NCBI GenBank assembly: GCA_021780095.1
Contig: JAJXZK010000158.1
Location: 1-10,555, forward strand
From: Acidobacteriota bacterium
GTDB lineage: Bacteria > Acidobacteriota > Terriglobia > Terriglobales > Acidobacteriaceae
Direction: 5' to 3'
DNA length: 10,555 nucleotides
The translations under genes were made by a program, and so were the position numbers. A model generated the notes under the pieces. The model did no database searches. It was not told the origin of the DNA and saw nothing but the letters and a program-made list of their open reading frames with translations. This document shows, piece after piece, positions 1-5,843 of the stretch (position 1 is the stretch's first letter; each line of letters begins with the position of its first letter).

Positions 1-490
1 CCTCCAGAAAATAATGCTTCAGCGTGGTCTCGCTACCGTCGACCAGCGCCACGACAATTTCTCCCTGGCGGGCGGTCTGGGCTTTTTCCACCAGCACATA
101 ATCACCATTCATAATATGGTCGTCGCGCATGGATTCGCCGCTGACTTCGAGGGCGAAAACAGCCTTGTTTTCGACGATGTCGTTCAGCGACAAGCTGTCG
201 CGATATTCCATCGACTCAATCGGGCGGCCGGCGGCAATGCGTCCCATCAGCGGAATATCCTGCATGGTGGCGGGCTTGCGATCCGGCGTCAGGTCGATGG
301 AGCGGCTGCGATTGTGGGCGCGGTTGAGGAGACCTTTCCGTTCCAGGTTGGAAATATGTTTGTGAACGGTGGCGAGGGAACTCAGATCGAGCCCGGAGGC
401 AATCTCTTCAAAGGAGGGAGAGTAGCCGCAGCGCTCGACGAAATTCCGAATAAAATCGAGAACCTCTTTTTGACGCTTGGTGATTGCCAT
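1..490 (-). CDS. lexA: SOS-response transcriptional repressor LexA (3' end cut by window edge)
   Basis: LexA represses DNA-damage (SOS) genes and inactivates itself by RecA-stimulated self-cleavage. Reading the minus strand from ATG at 490 gives 163 codons. An N-terminal winged helix-turn-helix (about residues 1-65, starting MAITKRQKEVLDFI) is followed by the S24-type peptidase domain. The self-cleavage bond is visible as Ala87-Gly88 in GRIAAGRP. The catalytic serine is Ser120 in SGESMRDD, and the general-base lysine is Lys158 in ETTLKHYF. LexA is usually about 200-210 residues, so roughly the last 40 codons lie outside the window. All catalytic residues are present, so nothing suggests inactivation. 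The start is supported by the usual family N-terminus. It is transcribed leftward, away from the transposase remnant. Confidence 0.95.
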   Translation of the reverse strand, partial: MAITKRQKEVLDFIRNFVERCGYSPSFEEIASGLDLSSLATVHKHISNLERKGLLNRAHNRSRSIDLTPDRKPATMQDIPLMGRIAAGRPIESMEYRDSLSLNDIVENKAVFALEVSGESMRDDHIMNGDYVLVEKAQTARQGEIVVALVDGSETTLKHYFLE

Positions 491-499
491 GGTGCCTGC

Positions 500-528
500 A
501 GTCTAGCGAATGAAAGGCGAAATTGCAA
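500..528 (-). promoter_or_regulatory. Candidate sigma70-like promoter of lexA
   Basis: Reading the minus strand, a TTGCAA -35 element (523-528) and a TAGACT -10 element (500-505) are separated by exactly 17 bp. The -10 element ends only 9 bp before the lexA ATG, so the transcript would have almost no leader and translation may be leaderless; no Shine-Dalgarno sequence is seen. This is pattern matching only. Confidence 0.4.
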
Positions 529-532
529 GAAA

Positions 533-550
533 AGAATCTTTGGAGATTCT
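533..550. promoter_or_regulatory. Inverted repeat upstream of lexA, possible operator
   Basis: AGAATC (533-538) and GATTCT (545-550) form a perfect 6-bp inverted repeat with a 6-bp spacer, just upstream of the putative lexA -35 box. LexA genes are usually autoregulated, so an operator is expected here. The sequence does not match the E. coli, Bacillus or alphaproteobacterial SOS boxes, so the assignment is a guess. Confidence 0.25.
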
Positions 551-673
551 GTTCGAGTGACGCAAGGTAGTACACTCCTCTATTGGTCCCGTTCGAAAAA
601 ATGCGCCTGCTGTGGGTTCTTCGGGTTAACGCGGATGATCCTCGGAAGGTTATGAGGGAAACTCTCTGTGTAA

Positions 674-1153
674 TATTTTGCGTGTGGTCGCAGCGGAGAA
701 GGCTGGGTGTATCTGGCGGTGGTGATCGATCTGTTCAGCCTCTGCATCGTGAGCTGGTCGATGAAGACGACCATCGACCGCAGCCTGGTGATCGATGCGC
801 TGGAGATGGCTTGTCTGCAACGAAGGCCGGAAGCAGGTAAGACCATCTTCCATAGCGATCGCGGCAGCCCGTATGCCTCGGATGATTTTCGTCAGGTCAT
901 GAAGATGTACGGGTTGATCGCATCGATGAGCCGCAAGGCCAACTGCTGGGACAACGGGGTGACCGAGACGTTGTTCGGCTCGCTCAAGGTAGAACGATTG
1001 CACGGCGAGAAGTTCATCACGGTGCGCACGGCCAAAGACGCGGTCATCCACTGGATCCTCTGGTATAACCAGAAACGAATGCACTCGACGATCGGCTACC
1101 GGAGTCCGGTCGAGTTCGAAAAGGCTTGGCAAGTGCAGCTCGAAGCGGCCTGA
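674..1153 (+). pseudogene. IS3-family transposase (OrfB) remnant, 5'-truncated
   Basis: The reading frame entering at GWVYLAVVIDLFS (from about 695) and ending at TGA 1151-1153 is the C-terminal part of the integrase catalytic core (rve domain) of an IS3-family OrfB transposase. The second Asp (HSDRGSPY) and the Glu (NGVTETLFGSLKVE) are present with exactly 35 residues between them, the D(35)E spacing of this family. The YNQKRMHSTIGYRSPVEFE tail is also typical. The first catalytic Asp, the rest of OrfB and OrfA are absent: in frame, a TAA lies at 671-673 and the sequence upstream does not resemble the family. The protein cannot be an active transposase. The first in-frame GTG is at 707, but it looks like an internal codon. 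This is a dead insertion-sequence fragment next to lexA. Confidence 0.85.
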
Positions 1154-1158
1154 AAAGC

Positions 1159-1209
1159 AGGTTGTGGAAGTATGGAAATCGCTACGCGATTCCCACACTC
1201 CCACAACCT
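1159..1209. repeat. 51-nt palindrome downstream of the transposase remnant
   Basis: Two 24-nt arms (1159-1182 and 1186-1209) flank a 3-nt loop and pair at 21 of 24 positions. The outer nine pairs (AGGTTGTGG with CCACAACCT) and inner six pairs are perfect. It begins 5 nt after the transposase stop codon, so it probably belongs to the insertion element, as a transcriptional stop or an end structure. There is no T-tract after it, so a standard intrinsic terminator is not supported. Confidence 0.7.
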
Positions 1210-1323
1210 CGACGACGGGATTATCCCCTCAACCCCAGCGCATATGGGGTACGCATCCTGAGGGCAAGGTCACCCTGAGCGTTCATGCTTGGGGCTGCAA
1301 CATGATCTCTTGAGGTATATAGT

Positions 1324-1656
1324 ATGAGCGATAAAAAGACCCGATTTGAAAGATCTGGAGTGTGTATCACGCATCTCACCCTGTTTTCCGTGGGAATAGA
1401 TGGCCTTGCCTATCTAATCTATGCAAGACTCCCTGCTTCCGCATCTGTCTTTATACCTATTCTTCTGGCATGGCAAGGTGTGGACATTATCTACTTCTTT
1501 CGGGTTTTCCTCCCGGCATACAGGAGATTGGATCAAGCGCATTCAGAAAACCGCGCAGCATTTATGCAAGTCTTCCAAATTGCCCAGATATTGCCGGCCG
1601 TTATCGCTATTGTTATTTGGACGACGCTGTCGACAGTGTCGCCCGTCCCACATTAA
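1324..1656 (+). CDS. Small three-helix membrane protein of unknown function
   Basis: I do not recognise a family for this 110-residue protein. Hydropathy by eye suggests three membrane helices at about residues 14-33, 40-62 and 84-105. A short basic N-terminus precedes them, and a charged loop (YRRLDQAHSENR) lies between helices 2 and 3. No catalytic or metal-binding motif is apparent. A GAGG ribosome-binding site at 1312-1315 lies 8 nt before the ATG. The next gene starts 32 bp downstream on the same strand, has similar length and helix layout, and is probably co-transcribed. No coding sequence is seen between the insertion-sequence palindrome and this start. It could be a membrane partner protein, but nothing in the sequence identifies a role. 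Confidence 0.65.
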   Translation: MSDKKTRFERSGVCITHLTLFSVGIDGLAYLIYARLPASASVFIPILLAWQGVDIIYFFRVFLPAYRRLDQAHSENRAAFMQVFQIAQILPAVIAIVIWTTLSTVSPVPH

Positions 1657-1688
1657 GGATTTTGTCGATCCTTATGGAGAATTCATCT

Positions 1689-2030
1689 ATGAGTCAGCAA
1701 ACCGGTACTGGAACGCGCGAAGCGCGTGGTGAGTGGTTGACAGCATTGAGTCTCGTAATTTTCGTGATTTCGACAACAGTTTTCGACACCCGAATCATGG
1801 CCGCCAATGTTTTGTTGTTGAACGCGATCTTTCTTCCCGTCCTGATGTTCGTTCAGGGCTACATCATCTGGTACTATTTCAACCGATTCCGACCTTCCAA
1901 GAAAGGGTTTTCAGCTTGTGAACCTGAGATAGTCGGTTCATATTTATGGCTGTTCGTTTTGGCCATGGTCGGTACGTCACTGATGGCAATCATCGGCTTT
2001 TACCTTCTTCGATCATGGGTCAATCGATAA
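1689..2030 (+). CDS. Small three-helix membrane protein of unknown function, second of a pair
   Basis: No family was recognised for this 113-residue protein. Helices are predicted by eye at about residues 16-34, 40-64 and 84-106, with a polar N-terminus (MSQQTGTGTREARGE) and a basic loop after helix 2 (YYFNRFRPSKKG). The ATG at 1689 was chosen because GGAGA at 1676-1680 sits 8 nt upstream. The frame is open much further left, to 1362, but that part overlaps the preceding gene in another frame. An alternative ATG at 1674 would add five residues and lose the ribosome-binding site. The helix spacing matches the upstream neighbour, suggesting a diverged tandem pair or two subunits of one complex. 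The gene ends about 40 bp before the REP/RAYT cluster. Confidence 0.65.
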   Translation: MSQQTGTGTREARGEWLTALSLVIFVISTTVFDTRIMAANVLLLNAIFLPVLMFVQGYIIWYYFNRFRPSKKGFSACEPEIVGSYLWLFVLAMVGTSLMAIIGFYLLRSWVNR

Positions 2031-2071
2031 AGGCGGACGGCTCAGGTCTGACCGCTCTTAAATGAATGGGC

Positions 2072-2110
2072 GTGGCCCAATCAAGCCTTCTGTTGGCTTG
2101 AGTGGGGGAG
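2072..2110 (+). repeat. REP element, left copy, overlapping the RAYT 3' end
   Basis: This 39-nt element contains an imperfect stem (2076-2087 with 2095-2106, 11 of 12 pairs) around a 7-nt loop, preceded by GTGG and followed by GGAG. It matches the inverted right copy (2655-2693) at 36 of 39 positions. The stop codon of the RAYT gene on the opposite strand (2081-2083) lies inside the stem. Confidence 0.85.
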
Positions 2111-2632
2111 TTCCTGGGCCGGGGAAAGCTGGGCTGCCGCTCGTTCGCGTTTTCTCGCCGTCCATTCGGATTCGATCTCGATCTTTCCTTCGTAGCCGTT
2201 TGCGTGCTGAAGCAAACGGCTCCACTCCCAATCCTCCGGACGCTGGCACAACCCGCGCTGGACCGGATTGCGACGAATGTATCGCAGCTTTTCAGCATGC
2301 GGGGGATAGTCGCGAACGTTGAAGTCGTAATAACGCGCTTGCCAGAAGTGCGCGGCCTCGCCAATCAACCTCCGTGACACGCCCTGCTTTAGCGATTTGA
2401 TCGCATCCGCGAGCGTCGCGCGTTGCGGTTCACTCAGAAGCAGATGGACGTGCTCCGGCATGACAACATAGCCGTAGACGCATAGACGGAAGCCTCGTCG
2501 GACGCGCTCCAGCGCCACTTCGAAGGTACGCTTCGCCAAGGCGTCGGTGAACGACTCTCGACGGCGATGACAACAGAAGGTGACAAAGTGAGTCTGGCGA
2601 GATTCCTGGAATCTTTTCAGTCTGGAAGGCAT
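2081..2632 (-). CDS. REP-associated tyrosine transposase (RAYT, Y1/IS200-like TnpA)
   Basis: RAYTs are single-copy, domesticated relatives of IS200/IS605 Y1 transposases that nick single-stranded REP hairpins. The 183-residue protein starts MPSRLKRFQESRQTHFVTF, the usual RAYT N-terminus. The HUH-type metal-binding motif is seen as His61-Val-His63 in MPEHVHLLLSEP. The likely nucleophilic tyrosine is Tyr101 or Tyr102 in WQARYYDFNVRD. YIRRNPVQRGL and PEDWEWSR (about residues 118-138) are further family hallmarks. About 35 polar, charged residues follow to the C-terminus, whose last codons lie in the left REP. No good ribosome-binding site precedes the ATG. The gene sits between two inverted REPs, its expected substrates, and appears intact and possibly active. 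Confidence 0.92.
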   Translation of the reverse strand: MPSRLKRFQESRQTHFVTFCCHRRRESFTDALAKRTFEVALERVRRGFRLCVYGYVVMPEHVHLLLSEPQRATLADAIKSLKQGVSRRLIGEAAHFWQARYYDFNVRDYPPHAEKLRYIRRNPVQRGLCQRPEDWEWSRLLQHANGYEGKIEIESEWTARKRERAAAQLSPAQELPHSSQQKA

Positions 2633-2654
2633 AGAGCGAGCTTAGGCTGGAATT

Positions 2655-2693
2655 CTCCCCCACTCAAGCCAAAAGAGGGCTTGAATGGGCCAC
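2655..2693 (-). repeat. REP element, right copy, inverted relative to the left copy
   Basis: On the minus strand this 39-nt element matches the left REP at 36 of 39 positions; the differences lie at one stem position and in the loop. The stem is 2659-2670 with 2678-2689. It lies 22 bp upstream of the RAYT start codon. Both copies point their GGGGGAG end towards the RAYT gene, making an inverted pair that brackets it. Confidence 0.85.
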
Positions 2694-2699
2694 CGTCCT

Positions 2700-2759
2700 T
2701 TTGCGTGCTGACGGAAACTGCTCCACTCCCAATCTTCCGGATGTTCACATAGCCCGCGC
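2700..2759 (-). pseudogene. Relic of a second RAYT gene (C-terminal fragment)
   Basis: These 60 bases match 2199-2258 inside the intact RAYT gene at about 50 of 60 positions without gaps, in the same orientation. Translated on the minus strand they give RGLCEHPEDWEWSSFRQHAK, equivalent to RGLCQRPEDWEWSRLLQHAN of the intact protein. The similarity ends abruptly on the upstream side, at about 2760. On the other side the right REP follows within 7 bp. This is the tail of another, diverged RAYT copy, not coding now. Confidence 0.8.
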
Positions 2760-2867
2760 AGAGTGTGCTCACTTTAGGAGGTGCCTTGGCGAGTTTTCGG
2801 CCTAAAGCGTGGATCTTTGGCTTGATCTGCAACACCGCATCCAATCGTGGCTTATCGATGCGACACC

Positions 2868-5444
2868 TCAATAGACTTTGACCACAGCAGATGCAGTGTT
2901 GGTCGCGGGCCAGAGATCCTGAGTATTGGCTGAGGTTGAAACTGTATTTTTTATGACTGTGCCCTTTGCAGCAATCGCGCGGAGATAGACATTCACATAG
3001 AGAGATTGCCCACGCTCCAGTCGTATTCTGCCACAGGTCAGAGTTCCTGCAATTGCTCCATAGGGAGGCTGCGAACAGCCATCGACACTTCCGGAATATA
3101 CCCCGGCATATGCCATCCCCTGGGGGATATTGTCGACGAATCTCACGTAGTCGCTGCCATCAGGTCCATAGTTGGTGACCTTTGCCCGATATGTGACCAC
3201 GCCCTTTTGTACAACAGAGCTACTGTCTATGGAGACCGAGACCCGTAGATCACCAGCGATGACAATCTTGCTCCAAAATGCATCGGTTCCACCGCGCAAT
3301 GTCGGCTGGAAAGCTTGTGGAGTCACCGGAAAGTTCGAATCGGAGGTTGTTCCCGTGACGTACGCATTCCACGCTGCGTCCATCGCGATTCCATTCCCAG
3401 TGGTGCCGCTTCCTCCGAGATAGGAGGAATAGTAAAGAGCTTTCCCGTTGTTTTGTAGCGCAGTCACGAAAGCTGCTGGTCCCGAATGTGACGGCTGGAA
3501 GGCGCCTGGACGAATTGGGAAGTTCGAGGAATCGGTCGATCCCGTGATAAAGGCGATTCCATAGTTGTTGACGACAATATCGTGGGCGGCATCTTTGCCG
3601 GCACCCCCTACGAAGGTCGAAAATTGAAGCGCATTGCCGGATTGGTTGAGTTTCGTGACGAATGCATCCGAAGTGCCGCCGCCGAAGGTCTTCTGCACAG
3701 CGCCGGCTGTCGTTGCCAGGCCGCTACGCGCGCCCCCGGTGACAAAAGCCTGATTCGCCGCATCCACTGCGATGCTTGTCCCGCTGGCACCACGCAGGAA
3801 TGTAGAGTACAGAAGGCGTTTTCCGTCAGGGCTAACCTTGCTGACAAAAGTATAGGGCTCAAAGCCGATACTTCCTCGACCTGCAACCGGGCCGGTTCCG
3901 CTCCCAAATTCGGCAGTAAACGGGAAGCTATCCGAATCCGTGACACCCACTACATAGGCATTGCCCAAAGCATCGACAGCGACGCCATCTGCCTCGCTAA
4001 TCCCGTTTTCACCAATAGTACCGAGATACGTGGCAAACACGAGTGAGGCAGCGCCACTTAGTTTTGTGTTGAACCGGGCGACAAAGCCACACTGCAACCC
4101 ACCCAGATCGACGTTGACGCATAATGTTGGCTGAAGGACTCCGGGCGTGGTTGGAAACTGAGGGGACTGCGTCCAACCTGCAAGATAGACATCCCCTTGG
4201 CTGCTCAGTGCTAGGCCGGTGGCCATCGTCCAATCGGTGGCGGGGAAGCCGTTGCCCAAGTAGCTCGAATAGAGGAGCTTCGAGCCGTCCGGGCTGATCT
4301 TCGTCAAGAATGCGCAAGTAGAATCTGTTTCAAAGGCGCAGTCCTGCTGAAACGCATTGGAAGTTACGGGGAAGCCACCAAAAGCGCCTCCGGTCACGTA
4401 TACGTTCTGATTCGCGTCGACAGCAATGAGTTTGCCTTCTTGGTCCCGGTCGTTTATTCCGTATGGTCCTGAGAGATACGTTGCGTAGACAAGCTTGCCG
4501 GACCGGTTGAATTTTGCGACATAGGCGACGGGCCGTGAAGCACAACCGGACGATGAACCGGGTCCTGGGCAATCTGGCTCATAGCTGCCGTCGGTGGTCG
4601 GAAAATCCAGAGCATCGGTGCTGCCGGTTACATACACGTTTCCTGCCTTGTCGACAGCCGTGCTGATCCCGCTGGATTGGGCAATGGTGGCGTAACCGCT
4701 GGTTGTAGATCCACCAAGGTAAGTGCTGTATTGCAAGACCGGATCGATGACCAACCTGCTGCCCGTCGTTCGTCCTTGAACTGAATACCTGACGACGTTC
4801 CCCGCCTGCAGGGTGTAGTGTGCATCAAGCCTTTGGCGATGGCCGCTTTTCCACTCGTAGGCATGAGGCGCAAGCTGTCGAAATTCGGCGGCTCCAATTC
4901 GGAGGACGAGATCGCCATTGTTGTCTATCAGAACACTATCCGCTCCGATGACTTGAAATCCAACCTGCGATGCATCTAGCGTGGGACTCAAGGAGAGGTC
5001 GTACTCGAGCTGCTGCTGTGATGTGGCATAGAAGCGCAAATTGAGACCCGGCTTCGCATTCGCTTGTATCGCGGACGCAAAGTGAGGAACTTTCGCTTCC
5101 CATTGTCCCGGATCGGAACCACGGAAATAATTGCTGTGGGAGGCGAGCCTTTGCTGGCCATAGAAGTAAGAGCCGGTTTGCGCGCCGATCCACCGAAGAC
5201 GTAGAACAGCAGGGTTCGCCGACTGACCTGAATTCGCTTCCACGCTATGGTGCACCAGCAATACAAGTTCATTGTCTGTCAGCAGCGCCTGATACCCTGA
5301 GCCACGCGATACGAACTTCGCGGATCGGGGTGCCTGACCTCTATTCGGCTCAAAAACGAGAGGAATGGGTGTTTTAGAAAGGGGCTTGTGCTGGGCAGAA
5401 GCGCCGGATATAAACCCGAGCATACATAGCAGAGGAAGGAGCAT
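2868..5444 (-). CDS. Secreted SBBP-repeat beta-propeller protein with DUF7948-like and DUF11-like domains
   Basis: This 858-residue extracellular protein has a signal-peptide-like start (residues 1-17, predicted cut ASA-Q), although the n-region lacks a positive charge. Residues about 28-235 resemble the DUF7948 domain that precedes SBBP repeats, with the hallmark FEPNRGQ. About seven SBBP blades follow (residues 237-730), each with a STYLGG-like strand, a VAVDxxGNxYVTG-like turn and a DFPTT-like end. The last about 128 residues (from GDLRVSV) resemble a DUF11 adhesin-type beta-sandwich with two cysteines that could form a disulfide. The start is well supported: GGAGGT (5450-5455) lies 5 nt upstream, and an in-frame TGA at 5445-5447 excludes a longer form. 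Such proteins are common in Acidobacteriota; the ligand is unknown, and a surface or matrix role is inferred. Confidence 0.92.
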   Translation of the reverse strand: MLLPLLCMLGFISGASAQHKPLSKTPIPLVFEPNRGQAPRSAKFVSRGSGYQALLTDNELVLLVHHSVEANSGQSANPAVLRLRWIGAQTGSYFYGQQRLASHSNYFRGSDPGQWEAKVPHFASAIQANAKPGLNLRFYATSQQQLEYDLSLSPTLDASQVGFQVIGADSVLIDNNGDLVLRIGAAEFRQLAPHAYEWKSGHRQRLDAHYTLQAGNVVRYSVQGRTTGSRLVIDPVLQYSTYLGGSTTSGYATIAQSSGISTAVDKAGNVYVTGSTDALDFPTTDGSYEPDCPGPGSSSGCASRPVAYVAKFNRSGKLVYATYLSGPYGINDRDQEGKLIAVDANQNVYVTGGAFGGFPVTSNAFQQDCAFETDSTCAFLTKISPDGSKLLYSSYLGNGFPATDWTMATGLALSSQGDVYLAGWTQSPQFPTTPGVLQPTLCVNVDLGGLQCGFVARFNTKLSGAASLVFATYLGTIGENGISEADGVAVDALGNAYVVGVTDSDSFPFTAEFGSGTGPVAGRGSIGFEPYTFVSKVSPDGKRLLYSTFLRGASGTSIAVDAANQAFVTGGARSGLATTAGAVQKTFGGGTSDAFVTKLNQSGNALQFSTFVGGAGKDAAHDIVVNNYGIAFITGSTDSSNFPIRPGAFQPSHSGPAAFVTALQNNGKALYYSSYLGGSGTTGNGIAMDAAWNAYVTGTTSDSNFPVTPQAFQPTLRGGTDAFWSKIVIAGDLRVSVSIDSSSVVQKGVVTYRAKVTNYGPDGSDYVRFVDNIPQGMAYAGVYSGSVDGCSQPPYGAIAGTLTCGRIRLERGQSLYVNVYLRAIAAKGTVIKNTVSTSANTQDLWPATNTASAVVKVY

Positions 5445-5488
5445 TCAGCACCTCCGGGAATATCCCATGCCCTTTATCAGCCTTTGTC

Positions 5489-5504
5489 TATGATCGAAAT
5501 CACA
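5489..5504 (-). promoter_or_regulatory. CRP/FNR-like half-palindromic site upstream of the SBBP gene
   Basis: On the minus strand this reads TGTGATTTCGATCATA, one mismatch from the TGTGA-N6-TCACA consensus of Crp-family regulators. It lies 45-60 nt upstream of the SBBP start codon. Such 16-mers occur by chance, and no regulator gene is in the window, so the call is tentative. Confidence 0.25.
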
Positions 5505-5697
5505 CAGGCTCGAGCCCGGCGCTACTGTTGCAGCATTTCCATCCTGGACATTTGGCTGCGCCGATCCAGACACCGCTGATTGGCTTGCCGCACCGGCCGT
5601 GATGTTGCGCTGAGTGGCGGAATGAGCGAGTGGATAGGCACTTTGCCATATTTCGGTAGAAATTCGAAAACAATTTTGCTGCGTTGATTCCTGAAAT

Positions 5698-5715
5698 GGG
5701 AGGGGCGGGGAGGGG
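5698..5715 (+). other. G-quadruplex motif upstream of the sigma-factor gene
   Basis: Four G-runs (3, 4, 4 and 4 guanines) are separated by single-base loops (A, C, A) on the plus strand, 128 nt before the sigma-factor start. Four runs of at least three G with one-base loops is the pattern expected to fold most stably in vitro. A cellular role is not shown. Confidence 0.6.
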
Positions 5716-5719
5716 TGTG

Positions 5720-5735
5720 CCGAAATGATTTTCGG
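5720..5735. repeat. Short inverted repeat CCGAAA-TGAT-TTTCGG
   Basis: This perfect 6-bp inverted repeat with a 4-nt centre lies 5 bp after the G-quadruplex motif. It could be an operator or a hairpin in the 5' leader of the sigma-factor transcript; no T-tract follows. Confidence 0.4.
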
Positions 5736-5843
5736 TGCGGACGGAACGCACTTCTTCCATTGAATTTCGGTTGCTGCGAGCGCGACTCTATACGAGACGG
5801 CAGGGCGTGAAGATGCTGACGCCTTTGCCGGTTGCGATAGAGA

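Larger units (their letters stand above)
5445..5843. other. Divergent intergenic region between the SBBP gene and the sigma-factor gene
   Basis: This 399-bp stretch separates two divergently transcribed genes and must hold both promoters. Open frames across it on the minus strand have no recognisable protein similarity. It contains the CRP-like site, a G-quadruplex motif, a short TTTCGG hairpin, and three copies of TTTCGGT (5651-5657, 5730-5736, 5765-5771). No convincing -35/-10 pair was found for either gene. Confidence 0.5.

Noticed and set aside
14..655. A 213-codon open frame on the plus strand across lexA
   Set aside because: It runs antisense to lexA, whose minus-strand translation has all family motifs; the plus frame has no recognisable similarity.
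1159..1209. Intrinsic terminator
   Set aside because: The stem is strong but no run of T follows on either strand, so it is reported only as a palindrome.
1362..1688. Long upstream extension of the second membrane-protein gene
   Set aside because: It overlaps the first membrane-protein gene in another frame, and the ATG at 1689 has a well-placed ribosome-binding site.
2617..2871. An 84-codon minus-strand frame between the SBBP gene and the RAYT gene
   Set aside because: It crosses the RAYT relic in the wrong frame and the REP hairpin, so it is a chance open frame.
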